Source: JBBDWK01 sp040902885
GTDB taxonomy: Bacteria > Acidobacteriota > Terriglobia > Bryobacterales > Bryobacteraceae
NCBI GenBank assembly: GCA_040902885.1
Contig: JBBDWK010000025.1
Span: forward strand, 1 to 38,304
DNA length: 38,304 nucleotides
Reading direction: 5' to 3'
Position 1 is the first letter of the stretch. The number at the start of each line of letters is the position of its first letter. The position numbers were made by a program, and so were the translations under genes. Positions 16,183-24,934 of this stretch are shown here, piece by piece. The notes beneath the pieces were generated by a model, which saw only the letters and a program-made list of their open reading frames with translations, did no database searches and was not told the origin of the DNA.

Positions 16183-19101
16183 CTAGCCGCCGAATAACCG
16201 TTCGAAAATATCCCGGGTCTGACGCCGCATTGCTACGAGCTTCTCCGGGAGCGCCACCTCCGGCTCGCCCAGAAAGCCGGCCGGCGTCCATCGCCGCACC
16301 AGCTCGGAGAGCACCTCGAGCTGCGAAGGCGACGTGGGGATCTGTCCTTCCGCCTGCCCCGACGTCAGCCGCAGGCCGTGATCGATGGCCCGATAGAACG
16401 TGCCAGCCTGGCGCAGGAAGTTGGCGTCTTCCCGGTCGAGGTGGCCCATCTTTTCGATGACGTCGATACGCGCCGGCGTGTTCAGCACCTTGTAGAAAAT
16501 GCCGGCCCCTTTGAGGCGCAGGTACATCAGCGCGAAATCGATATCGTAATAGCCGCCCCGTCCGGCCTTCAAAGGATTGCGCGCGCCCTGTTCTCTCTCC
16601 AGGCGCGCCCGCATCTCCCGCAGCTCCGCGCGCGAGCGGCCGCTCTGCCCGTAGCGCCGCCAGTCCACCTCCTGCAGCTCGTTCAGAAAAATCGTCCCCC
16701 GGTCCACGTCGCCCGCCACCGTGCGCGACTTCATGTAGGAGATGCCTTCCCATGCCTCGGCATGTTTCCCGAAGTATTCTTTGTAGCCGGATTCGGTCTG
16801 CACCAGCGCGCCCTCGCGCCCGTTCGGACGGAGGCGCGTATCCACCGTGAACATCACGCCCTCGCCCGTGTAAGCGCCGATGGCGTTGATGATGCGTTCG
16901 GCCACCGCGGTCCAGAAAAGCCGCTCCTCCGGCTCATCGCCGCGAATCACGAACACCAGGTCGGCATCCGACGCCAGATCGAACTCGCGCATGCCGAGTC
17001 TGCCGATTGCAATCACCATCATGGGGTTGCGCGGCACGTACCCATCCCTGGCTTGCGAGGTCTGGGCGACGGACATCCGGTAGACGGCGGAGATCGCCGC
17101 ATCGGCCAGATCGGACGTCTTCTCCAGCGTCGTAAAAATCGGCTCGCGTCCGCACAGGCTTTCGCTCTGAATGCGCAGCATCTGCCTGCGGTACAGCCGG
17201 CGCAGTTCGCCCACCTCGGAGGCCGCCTCCACCTCCCGGCACCGCTCTTCGTGGCTGCCGCGGCTGCACATCACCTCCAGGAGGTCGGGCTTGCGGATCA
17301 ACTGGTCCGAGTAATAGCGGCTGTACTCGAACATGTCCGCCGTGCATTCGGCCAGCGCGGCATCGCGGTCGAGCCTGTCCAGCCACTCGGGAAGCGCAAA
17401 CACTTTCTCTAGAAAATGTTCAAAACGCTCCCGTCCCCGGTTGAGCGGCCTCCGCGAAAGGGCGGCGGCCAGGCCGGGCGCCTTGCGGTCGAGGAAACGG
17501 ATGAGATTCGTAACAGCCGGCTGGGCGTGGTTCTCGGGCTGGCGGTCCGGGTCTTCGGAGTCCGCGTCCGCTTCCGTTCCGTTCGAGGGCGCGGCGCCGG
17601 AGTAATACATCGGCTTCTGCGCGTGAATCACGCGCGCGTACAACTCGCGCACCTCGTCCAGATGTATGCGCAACTGCCTCGCCAGGCTTTCCGCGCTGGC
17701 CTCGCCCGCCGAGCCCATGGGCATCTTGCGCGCCAGAATTTCCAGGCTGCGAGGGTCGGCGGGAAGGAGATGTGTCTGCTGGTCCTGGTAGAACTGAAGC
17801 CGGTGTTCCAGATTCCGGAGAAACTGGTACGCCGAAGCCAGGCGCGAATATTCGGTGGGCGAGAGCAGCCCTCTGTCGCGCAGCCGGAACAACGACATCA
17901 GCGTTCCGCCGTGCCGCACCCAGGGCGTGCGGCCCCCGTGGAGACGCTGCAGACATTGCACCAGGAACTCGATATCGCGAATTCCGCCGGGAGTCAGTTT
18001 CACATCGATTCCGGAACGGCTTGGCCGCCGCGAAGCCAGCTTTTCGCCGATGCGCTCGCGCGTCGCCGAGACCGATTCGACGGCCCGAAAGTCCAGAGTG
18101 GTGGAATAGATCAGAGGCTCCACGAATCGGAGCAGCTCGCGGCCTGCTTCTCTCGATCCCGCGGCAACCCGCGCTTTGATGAGCATCTGCAACTCCCAGT
18201 CGCGCGCCCGCTTGCCGTAGTAGTTCTTCGCCCCTTCGAGCGGAATCGCCACTTCTCCGAGCCGGCCGTCCGGACGCAGGCGCAGGTCCACTCGATAACA
18301 CTGGCCTTCCTGGGTGTAGGTGGATAACAGATCCGTGAGCTGGTTGGCTACCTTCTTGAAGAACTCGCGGTTGGTAATGGGATCGGCTCCGTCCGTCGCG
18401 CCATCCGCCGAGTAGAGAAACATCAGGTCGATGTCCGAGCTGTAATTCAACTCCTTGCCGCCCAGCTTGCCCAGCGCAAGCACCGCGAACTGGCATTCCC
18501 GCGAGGTCCCGCTGTCATCCTCGTAACGCGGCGTGCCGTATTTCCGGGCCAAACCCTCGCTGATGCGCCGGTAGGAGAACTCCAGCAGAGCGTCGGAAAG
18601 GTTCGAGAGCTCCTCGGTGATGTCGGAGAGGGTGCCGAATCCCATCACGTCGCGCAGGAGAATGCGCAGCATCTTGCGCCGCCTGAACCGCGCCAGCGCG
18701 AGCGCGGGGGGCGGCTGGGCAAAGTCGTTGCCCAGAAACGCTTCGAGGCGCAGCTCGAACTCCTCGCCGGAGAGCACGCGATACAGATCGCCCGAGGACA
18801 GCACATCGAAGAGCCACTGCGGGTCGCGCAAAATGGCTTCCGAGAGAAAATTGCTGTAGGAGAAAGTTGTCAGCAGGTAGTGCAGCGCCGTGGGCGAGCG
18901 CGCGACGCGCTGAAAGGCATCCGGCGCCTCGTGATGAAAGCGCTCGAAGAAATGCAGAGCTTCGTCCGGATCGGGCAGGGAGGCCAGCAAAACCCTTACC
19001 TGGTTCCAGACGCTTTCGGGAATGACGTTGCCCAGCCTCGCGACATCGTCGCGCGCGCGGGCTGGGTTCTGAAAGTCGATCTCCTCCAGCAGACCGTGCA
19101 T
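16183..19101 (-). CDS. glnE: Glutamine synthetase adenylyltransferase / deadenylase
   Basis: 972 residues, the usual length for the two-headed enzyme. Each half carries a nucleotidyltransferase core: LGKLGGKELNYSSDIDL with D223 and D225 in the N-terminal deadenylating half, and IGRLGMREFDLASDADL with D712 and D714 in the C-terminal adenylylating half. The enzyme adds AMP to, or removes it from, the tyrosine loop of type I glutamine synthetase in response to PII. The target tyrosine is present in the glnA gene two places upstream. Only 3 bp separate it from the MOSC gene, so translation is likely coupled. Confidence 0.95.
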   Translation of the reverse strand: MHGLLEEIDFQNPARARDDVARLGNVIPESVWNQVRVLLASLPDPDEALHFFERFHHEAPDAFQRVARSPTALHYLLTTFSYSNFLSEAILRDPQWLFDVLSSGDLYRVLSGEEFELRLEAFLGNDFAQPPPALALARFRRRKMLRILLRDVMGFGTLSDITEELSNLSDALLEFSYRRISEGLARKYGTPRYEDDSGTSRECQFAVLALGKLGGKELNYSSDIDLMFLYSADGATDGADPITNREFFKKVANQLTDLLSTYTQEGQCYRVDLRLRPDGRLGEVAIPLEGAKNYYGKRARDWELQMLIKARVAAGSREAGRELLRFVEPLIYSTTLDFRAVESVSATRERIGEKLASRRPSRSGIDVKLTPGGIRDIEFLVQCLQRLHGGRTPWVRHGGTLMSLFRLRDRGLLSPTEYSRLASAYQFLRNLEHRLQFYQDQQTHLLPADPRSLEILARKMPMGSAGEASAESLARQLRIHLDEVRELYARVIHAQKPMYYSGAAPSNGTEADADSEDPDRQPENHAQPAVTNLIRFLDRKAPGLAAALSRRPLNRGRERFEHFLEKVFALPEWLDRLDRDAALAECTADMFEYSRYYSDQLIRKPDLLEVMCSRGSHEERCREVEAASEVGELRRLYRRQMLRIQSESLCGREPIFTTLEKTSDLADAAISAVYRMSVAQTSQARDGYVPRNPMMVIAIGRLGMREFDLASDADLVFVIRGDEPEERLFWTAVAERIINAIGAYTGEGVMFTVDTRLRPNGREGALVQTESGYKEYFGKHAEAWEGISYMKSRTVAGDVDRGTIFLNELQEVDWRRYGQSGRSRAELREMRARLEREQGARNPLKAGRGGYYDIDFALMYLRLKGAGIFYKVLNTPARIDVIEKMGHLDREDANFLRQAGTFYRAIDHGLRLTSGQAEGQIPTSPSQLEVLSELVRRWTPAGFLGEPEVALPEKLVAMRRQTRDIFERLFGG

Positions 19102-19104
19102 GGG

Positions 19105-19599
19105 TCAGGCTAACGTGGCCACCACGGCGATTATATCGTTAACGCAAACCTTCCCGGGCGCGATGACGCGCGCATAGAAGCCGCTGAGTCCCCAGCGCGG
19201 CGAATCGGGATCCCCCGCTTTCACGCGGCTATCGAAGATCTCGCGCTGAAGGGACTCTCCATATGCGTCCAAGGCCGAACACGGCCGCCGGATCTTCGTC
19301 AGCTCGACGATCGCGGTTCCCACCCGCAGTTGCTGGCCCACCCGCAGTTGCCGGCGATCCAGCCCCCGCGTGGTCAGGTTCTCGCCCATCGCTCCAGGGA
19401 ACAGCGGGTAGCCCTTGGCGATCAACTCGTCAATGCCTTCCGAGGTGATCAGCAGAATCGCCTGCTCCGGCCCTCCGTGAATGTTGGGGTGGGCATGCGC
19501 GTCCCCTTCAAGACCTAGCGGCGTGACCACAGCCTCCGGTACCGGACGCTTCGGCACGCCGCCTGGCGAAACATTGATCTGGAGGACGACTCCCGTCAT
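19105..19599 (-). CDS. MOSC-domain protein
   Basis: 164 residues, about the length of a stand-alone MOSC domain. Family marks seen are GLEGDAHAHPNIHGGPEQAI, the FPGAMGENLTTRG segment (the conserved G-E-N turn) and C107 in TKIRRPCSAL, the cysteine expected to carry sulfur or bind the cofactor. MOSC proteins handle molybdenum-cofactor sulfuration or reduce N-hydroxylated compounds (YiiM/YcbX type). This one is placed between glnA and glnE, 30 bp after glnA and 3 bp before glnE. The usual partner genes of molybdoenzymes are absent from the window, so why it rides in a nitrogen operon is unclear. Confidence 0.85.
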   Translation of the reverse strand: MTGVVLQINVSPGGVPKRPVPEAVVTPLGLEGDAHAHPNIHGGPEQAILLITSEGIDELIAKGYPLFPGAMGENLTTRGLDRRQLRVGQQLRVGTAIVELTKIRRPCSALDAYGESLQREIFDSRVKAGDPDSPRWGLSGFYARVIAPGKVCVNDIIAVVATLA

Positions 19600-19629
19600 T
19601 GGAAAACGGGAGGGTACGCGGCGAAACCT

Positions 19630-21051
19630 TTAGACATCGTAGTAGAGCGCGAATTCATAGGGATGCGGCCGCAGACGGACTGCATCCGATTCGTTCTTGC
19701 GCTTGTACTCGATGAATGTTTCAATCAACTCTTCGGTGAACACATCGCCTTTCAACAGGAAGCCGTGATCGTCTTCCAGGCACTGCAGCGCTTCTTCGAG
19801 CGATGCGGGCATGGAGGGCACGTTCTTCATCTCCTCCGGCGAGAGATCGTAGATGTCCTTGTCGAGCGGCTCGCCCGGCTCGATTTTGTTCATCACGCCA
19901 TCCAGGCCGGCCATCAGCATGGCTCCGAACGCCAGGTAGGGGTTGGCGGCCGGATCGGGCGGGCGGAACTCCACGCGCTTCGCCTTCGGGCTGGCCGAGT
20001 ACATGGGGATGCGGCAGGCAGCCGAGCGGTTGCGGCGCGAGTAAGCCAGGTTCACCGGAGCTTCATAACCCGGCACCAGACGCTTGTAGCTGTTGGTGGT
20101 CGGAGCGATGATCGCCGACAGCGCCCTCGCGTGCTTCAGCAGGCCGCCGATGTACCACAGAGCCATCTGGCTCAGTCCGGCGTAGCAGTCGCCGGCGAAC
20201 AGCGGCTTACCTTCCTTCCAGATGCTCTGGTGAGTGTGCATGCCGCTTCCGTTGTCGGCGAACAGCGGCTTCGGCATGAAAGTCACCGTCTTGCCGTACT
20301 GGTTGGCCACGTTGCGCACGATGTACTTGTAGAGCGTCATGTTGTCGGCCGACTTCACCAGCGTGTCGAAGCGCTGGTCGATCTCGCACTGGCCGCCGGT
20401 GGCGACTTCATGATGGTGGCACTCGATATTCATCCCGCAAGCGATCATGGTCTGCACCATCTCGCTGCGCAGTTCCTGATAGTGATCCGTGGGCGGAACC
20501 GGGAAGTAGCCTTCCTTGTAGCGGGGACGGTATCCGAGGTTGTCGTTCTCGCGGCCCGAATTCCAGCGGCCCTCTTCCGCGTCGATGAAGTAGAAGCCGG
20601 AGTGCTGGTTCTGGTCGAACCGGATGTTGTCGAAGATGAAGAATTCGGCTTCGGCGCCGAAGTACGCAGTGTCGCCCGCGCCGCTGTTCTTCAGATACAT
20701 CTCGGCCTTTTTCGCGATCCAACGCGGGTCCCGCTCGTAGTGCTGCTTGGTAATCGGGTCGATTACGTCGCCCAGCATCACTAGCGTGGGGATCTCCGAA
20801 AACGGATCCATGAACGCCGTCGTAGGATCCGGGACGAGCAGCATGTCGCTCTCGTTGATCGCGGCCCAGCCACGGATGCTGGAACCGTCGATGCCGTACC
20901 CTTCCTCGAAACTGTCCTCCGCCAACTGCGAAATCGGGTAGGAGATGTGATGCTGCAGGCTCGGGATGTCCGTAAACCGAAGGTCCAACTGCTTCGCATC
21001 ATTCTTTTTGGCAAAATCCAATACTTCTTTGGGAGTCAATCCATCCTCCAT
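19630..21051 (-). CDS. glnA: Type I glutamine synthetase
   Basis: Makes glutamine from glutamate, ammonia and ATP; a cytosolic dodecamer. Motifs read in order: YGIDGSSIRGW, FGAEAEFFIFD (metal-binding glutamates), GSGMHTHQSIW (ammonia/ATP site) and KDIYDLSPEE, the adenylylation loop. The ATG at 21051 gives 473 residues. A TTG at 21039 gives 469 and is attractive: GGAGG (21045-21049) stands five bases before it, the next residues TPKEVLDFAKKND match the usual N-terminus, and the loop tyrosine becomes residue 397, the classical number. It is the first gene of a likely operon glnA-MOSC-glnE. The adenylylation site and glnE together support AMP control. Confidence 0.96.
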   Translation of the reverse strand: MEDGLTPKEVLDFAKKNDAKQLDLRFTDIPSLQHHISYPISQLAEDSFEEGYGIDGSSIRGWAAINESDMLLVPDPTTAFMDPFSEIPTLVMLGDVIDPITKQHYERDPRWIAKKAEMYLKNSGAGDTAYFGAEAEFFIFDNIRFDQNQHSGFYFIDAEEGRWNSGRENDNLGYRPRYKEGYFPVPPTDHYQELRSEMVQTMIACGMNIECHHHEVATGGQCEIDQRFDTLVKSADNMTLYKYIVRNVANQYGKTVTFMPKPLFADNGSGMHTHQSIWKEGKPLFAGDCYAGLSQMALWYIGGLLKHARALSAIIAPTTNSYKRLVPGYEAPVNLAYSRRNRSAACRIPMYSASPKAKRVEFRPPDPAANPYLAFGAMLMAGLDGVMNKIEPGEPLDKDIYDLSPEEMKNVPSMPASLEEALQCLEDDHGFLLKGDVFTEELIETFIEYKRKNESDAVRLRPHPYEFALYYDV

Positions 21052-21099
21052 GGGTGGGTTAAATTACAGTAGGGACGCCGTAGCCTCGGAATCTAAAAA

Positions 21100-21128
21100 G
21101 GATAACCAACCCACGGCCAGTACGTCAA
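21100..21128 (-). promoter_or_regulatory. Likely glnA promoter, sigma70-like
   Basis: On the minus strand TTGACG (21123-21128) is followed by exactly 17 bases and then TTATCC (21100-21105), about 49 bp before the ATG. Both boxes are close to consensus. No -24/-12 sigma54 element was noticed, so control appears to be through a housekeeping promoter and protein adenylylation. A divergent promoter for the LRR genes overlaps the same 112-bp spacer. Confidence 0.65.
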
Positions 21129-21137
21129 CCAGTTTGA

Positions 21138-21143
21138 TATACT
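21138..21143 (+). promoter_or_regulatory. Possible -10 element for the LRR gene pair
   Basis: TATACT lies 21 bp before the proposed GTG start at 21164. No -35 match is evident. It lies just outside the -35 box of the opposing glnA promoter. Confidence 0.35.
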
Positions 21144-21163
21144 TCGCGGTTAAAGGCGGCGAG

Positions 21164-23197
21164 GTGAATCCCGAACTCTCTCCAATTCCACGCGGTTGGG
21201 CGCCATGCATTGCAGCCGCTCTGCTGGCCGTCTTTTCCGCCAGTCTCGTAAGCGCAGCCGAAGCGGACCGCGAGGTCGCGCTCTGGGCGCTGCGCATGGG
21301 CGGATCGGTCGTTCTGGAAGGCGACCCGCGCCGCATCCGGAATGTAACTGGCCTTCCTGATAAAGACTTCCGCATCGAAGTGCTCAATATGGTGGGCACG
21401 AACATGCACCCGCCGCACATGGAGGCGTTCGGGAAGCTCACGACGCTGAGAGAACTGCACCTGCCCGGGCCGATGTGGAACCCGCGCGCGGAGTCCCGGA
21501 CCGACTACGCTCAGAGCATGTGCTATCTGAGCGGGCTGACGACGCTCCGGAGGCTCACGTTCAGTTACACGTTCCTGCAGACGATCCTGTTTCACGATCC
21601 GGGGCTCGAAAATCTTGCCAGCCTGGGTCCTACGCTCGAAGAACTGGTAGTCCGCAGGGCCCGAATGAAGGGCCTTTCCCTCCGGCACTTTACCAATCTG
21701 CGCTCGCTCGACATCACCTGGACGGGCATTGAAGACGAGGGCATGCAGTCGCTTGCGCGCATGACCAAGCTGCGGAAACTTTGGGCCAATGAAATCCGGA
21801 TCAGCGACAAGGGTTTGAAGCCGCTCGAGAACTTGCGGGAGCTCGAAGAACTCCACGTCCGGGGAACCGGAATCACTGATGCGGGCATGGCTCATCTGGC
21901 TGGCCTGACCCGGCTCAAGAAGCTGGACATTCTGGGCGCGGAGGTGACCGACGCGGGCCTGGAGCACCTGGCCGGAATGAAAGACCTGGAGTTCCTGAAC
22001 CTCTACCGCACCAAGGTGTCCAATGCCGGACTCGAGAAGCTGAAGCAGTTTACCAAGCTGAGACAGGTGGACCTCCGCTACTCGCGAGCTACGGAGGCGG
22101 GCGTCGAGAGCCTGCGAGCGGCCTTGCCCCATACAGATCTCATCTTCCTTGATTACTCGCTAAAGCCGACGGGCGGCAGCACCGGCTTGAAGGTGGTCGC
22201 GGGCAAAGGCGACCACGCTGTGGCCGGTTGGGTGCAATCGATCGGCGGCAAAGTGACCACGGAGAACGGCTCTCTCGTGGAGGCGTCGCTCAATGGCGCT
22301 CCTGTCAGCGATGAGCACTTGAGAAACTTCGAGGGGCTGTTCGGTCTGCGGAAGCTTGTTCTGGACGGCACGGAGGTGGGCGACCTCGGCGTGCGGCATC
22401 TGGCGGGGCTGATCGGACTCACGGAGCTGAGCCTCAACAACACGGGCGTTTCCGACGCGGGCCTCGCGCACGTGGCGCTGCTGACGAATCTGAAGAAACT
22501 GCGGCTGAATAACACCCTGATTGAAGGCGAGGGACTGGGGCATTTGAAAAGCCTGCGGAGCCTGGCGGAACTGAGCCTGCTGGGGTCCCCCATCAAAGAC
22601 AACGGTTTGTCCGTGCTGGAGCACCTGACCTCTTTGGAGAGCCTGTCGCTCGCCAACACCGACGTAACTGGCGAGGGCATGAAGCATCTGGCGGGCCTGA
22701 GCAAACTCGACCGGCTCGACCTTTCCGCGACGGATATCAATGACGAGGGTCTGAAGCATCTCGGAGGCCTGACGGCGCTGACTGAACTCATCCTCGACTA
22801 CTCCTTCCGGTTCAGCGACGCGGGAATTTCCCATCTGGCCCCTTTGACCAATCTGCGGCGCTTCAGTCTGCTTCGTACTCCCGTGACTGACAAAGCCATG
22901 AAAGTCGTCGCCGGATTCGCCGCGCTGGAGAATCTCAACCTCGACTACACCAATGTCGGCGACCTGGGATTGGCCGATCTGGCGGGGCTCGGGAGCTTGA
23001 AGGAGATCGGTCTCGACAGCACCTATGTCACGGACAAGAGCCGTGAGCTTCTGCTCGACTTCAAGAATCTCCAGCGGCTCAATCTCTACCATACGGTGAT
23101 TACGCCCAAGGTGCATGAGGAACTCAAAAGCACGTTGCCGGGCTGCCGGATCGTCTGGGATGAGAATTCGGCCATGCCGAACCGGCGGCGCAGTTAG
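21164..23197 (+). CDS. Secreted leucine-rich-repeat protein with two cap-LRR modules
   Basis: 677 residues from the GTG at 21164, chosen because it opens a signal peptide (CIAAALLAVFSASLVSAAEA); earlier in-frame starts fall inside glnA on the other strand. Repeats follow the ribonuclease-inhibitor-like pattern L-x-x-L-x-x-L-x-L-x-x-T-x-I-x-D-x-G-L with about 24 residues per unit. A distinctive cap of the type A-x-W-x-x-x-x-G-G-x-V appears at about residue 35 (VALWALRMGGSV) and again near 349 (VAGWVQSIGGKV), so the protein is two modules in tandem. LRRs of this sort bind other proteins; no enzyme domain is present. Its stop codon directly abuts the next gene's ATG. Confidence 0.8.
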   Translation: MNPELSPIPRGWAPCIAAALLAVFSASLVSAAEADREVALWALRMGGSVVLEGDPRRIRNVTGLPDKDFRIEVLNMVGTNMHPPHMEAFGKLTTLRELHLPGPMWNPRAESRTDYAQSMCYLSGLTTLRRLTFSYTFLQTILFHDPGLENLASLGPTLEELVVRRARMKGLSLRHFTNLRSLDITWTGIEDEGMQSLARMTKLRKLWANEIRISDKGLKPLENLRELEELHVRGTGITDAGMAHLAGLTRLKKLDILGAEVTDAGLEHLAGMKDLEFLNLYRTKVSNAGLEKLKQFTKLRQVDLRYSRATEAGVESLRAALPHTDLIFLDYSLKPTGGSTGLKVVAGKGDHAVAGWVQSIGGKVTTENGSLVEASLNGAPVSDEHLRNFEGLFGLRKLVLDGTEVGDLGVRHLAGLIGLTELSLNNTGVSDAGLAHVALLTNLKKLRLNNTLIEGEGLGHLKSLRSLAELSLLGSPIKDNGLSVLEHLTSLESLSLANTDVTGEGMKHLAGLSKLDRLDLSATDINDEGLKHLGGLTALTELILDYSFRFSDAGISHLAPLTNLRRFSLLRTPVTDKAMKVVAGFAALENLNLDYTNVGDLGLADLAGLGSLKEIGLDSTYVTDKSRELLLDFKNLQRLNLYHTVITPKVHEELKSTLPGCRIVWDENSAMPNRRRS

Positions 23198-24280
23198 ATG
23201 AAGATACTTTTCGCCATCGTTCTGGCTTGCCGGCTTTGCCTGGGATCGGAGGTCGCGGAGTGGATTCTGAACGCGGGCGGGTCGTTTCAGGAAAACGAAG
23301 CCGGGCAGATCGTGGAAGTGGATCTGACGTTGACCTGGATCACCGACGACGATCTGGCCAAGATCGCCACGCTGACTGAGCTGCGCAAAATCAACCTCTC
23401 CCACACCAAGATCAACGACATGGGCCTGGCGCACCTTCGGCCGCTTCGTAACGTCACGGAGTTGAACTGCTTCTATTGCGAATACATCACGGATGGCGGC
23501 ATCTCCTTTCTGAAACAGTGGGAGCATCTGGAATCGCTCAATGTCCGGGGCACGGAAGTGACCAGCCGCGTCTTTGAGCATCTCTCCCAAATGAAGAAGC
23601 TCAAATCGCTCGACGTTGGCTTCAGCCGCGTGAACGATGACGGTTTCGACGCCTTGGCCGGGCTGGAAGAGTTGGAAGAACTGCACATCGGCGGCGACAA
23701 GATGAGCGGCCTCGCCCTGCCCTTGCTGCGCCTGCTTCCCGCGCTCAAGCACCTGGACGTCAACGGCTCGCAGCGCACCGATTCCGGGCGTTGGGGCTTG
23801 ATGCTCACGGACGCGAACATCGAAAGCATTAGCGCTCTGACGCAGCTCGAGGTCCTGAATATGGGGGGCGCGATCGTCAGCGACGTGGGCATGACAGCCC
23901 TGAAGCCGCTAACCATTCTTCACACGCTGGATCTCAGCCGGATGGAGATCACCGCAAAAGGGCTGGAGCCTCTCGCCGGCCTTCCGAAGCTGCGGCGCCT
24001 CAACCTGTGGGGGTCAACCAGAATTGACGACAATGCCGCGCAATACCTGCTCGGGATGAAAAGCCTCGAGATCCTCGACCTCGGCGATACCAGCGTCACC
24101 GACGCTCTGCTGGACCGGCTGGAAGGAATGAAACAACTGAAAGTCCTCCTTGTCGGGGGAACCAAAGTGACGCCTGAGGGAGTCAAGCGGTTCCGTACTG
24201 CGCGGCCCGATTGCCGCATCATCTGGTCGCCGAAGTACAAAGAAGTCCAGTCCGAAGAAGACATCAGACTGACTGGCTGA
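23198..24280 (+). CDS. Secreted leucine-rich-repeat protein, single cap-LRR module
   Basis: 360 residues with a short signal peptide (MKILFAIVLACRLCLG). It starts at the base after the previous stop codon, so expression is probably coupled. The cap EVAEWILNAGGSFQ is followed by about ten repeats such as LTELRKINLSHTKINDMGL. The cap and first repeats match both modules of the preceding gene, pointing to tandem duplication. The role is presumably protein or surface recognition in the periplasm or outside the cell. No anchor, sortase or lipoprotein signal is seen. Confidence 0.78.
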   Translation: MKILFAIVLACRLCLGSEVAEWILNAGGSFQENEAGQIVEVDLTLTWITDDDLAKIATLTELRKINLSHTKINDMGLAHLRPLRNVTELNCFYCEYITDGGISFLKQWEHLESLNVRGTEVTSRVFEHLSQMKKLKSLDVGFSRVNDDGFDALAGLEELEELHIGGDKMSGLALPLLRLLPALKHLDVNGSQRTDSGRWGLMLTDANIESISALTQLEVLNMGGAIVSDVGMTALKPLTILHTLDLSRMEITAKGLEPLAGLPKLRRLNLWGSTRIDDNAAQYLLGMKSLEILDLGDTSVTDALLDRLEGMKQLKVLLVGGTKVTPEGVKRFRTARPDCRIIWSPKYKEVQSEEDIRLTG

Positions 24281-24284
24281 AGCT

Positions 24285-24305
24285 CGGCAGGCGAATCGCC
24301 TGCCG
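24285..24305. terminator. Perfect hairpin after the LRR genes
   Basis: CGGCAGGCG and CGCCTGCCG form a perfect 9-bp stem with a 3-nt AAT loop, four bases beyond the LRR stop codon. There is no T-run, so it is not a textbook intrinsic terminator. It could stabilise the transcript end or be a dispersed repeat: the core GGCAGGCGAAYCGCC recurs at 38182-38196. Confidence 0.5.
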
Positions 24306-24466
24306 CACGACGAGGAGTCACCAGGTTGCTGGTTTTGGTGGCAGGGATTCAGCTCGCTTCGCGAATGTCGGTCGTGAGTGTTGCTCGGTCCAAAGGGTCA
24401 GTTTCCGGTAGCGCCGTTTCCCATGCTGGATACGTAGATACTGGACGACTTTGCGCGGTGGTTCTC

Positions 24467-24847
24467 TTACTTGTCGCCCCGGAAATCATAGAAGACACGA
24501 ATGAGGTTGTCATCAAGATCGGCGGCCATAAACTCGCGCAGCTTCCACGGTTTGTCCTCGGGCTCGGAAACGATCTTCGCTTGCGCGGCCTTCCACTGTG
24601 CGAAGAGTTCGTCCACCTCAGCCTTGCTGTCGAGGTTGAGCCAGAAAAGGATAGGGCCGATGTTGCCGTAGGACTCTCGGAAGGAGCGATTGGTGATAAA
24701 CAGTCTGCAATTCCCCCTTGAGATGCCTGCAATGCCGCCTTGGTCGTCCCCCCAATCGAAGGCGAAGCCCAGCGTGTTGACATAGTAGGCTGCGGCATTG
24801 TCGACGTTGGCCGCGGGGATCTCCGGGACAGGAGCGGGGAACGTCAT
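24467..24847 (-). CDS. VOC (glyoxalase/bleomycin-resistance-like) protein
   Basis: 126 residues from the ATG at 24847, which gives the typical VOC start MTFPAPVPEIPAANVDNAAA; an upstream start would add 29 residues rich in cysteine and unlike the family. Marks seen are AAYYVNTLGFAFDW, FWLNLDSKAEVDELFAQW and FMAADLDDNLIRVFYDF. Members bind a metal or small molecule; some sequester bleomycin-like drugs, others are dioxygenases or isomerases. Metal ligands are not convincingly complete, so the function is open. It lies 87 bp downstream of the TIR-FGE gene on the same strand. Confidence 0.75.
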   Translation of the reverse strand: MTFPAPVPEIPAANVDNAAAYYVNTLGFAFDWGDDQGGIAGISRGNCRLFITNRSFRESYGNIGPILFWLNLDSKAEVDELFAQWKAAQAKIVSEPEDKPWKLREFMAADLDDNLIRVFYDFRGDK

Positions 24848-24934
24848 GGGGTTGTTGGGTTCATCGTAGCACGAGCACGCGGCTTGGACGGCCCAGGAAT
24901 AAGAGGAGTTGAGTCCACGCCAAACACAAAACAC

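Noticed and set aside
22160..23752. Minus-strand reading frame of 530 codons across both LRR genes
   Set aside because: The repeated LRR codons create a periodic open antisense frame; the product is a repeat-driven artefact with no signal or domain.
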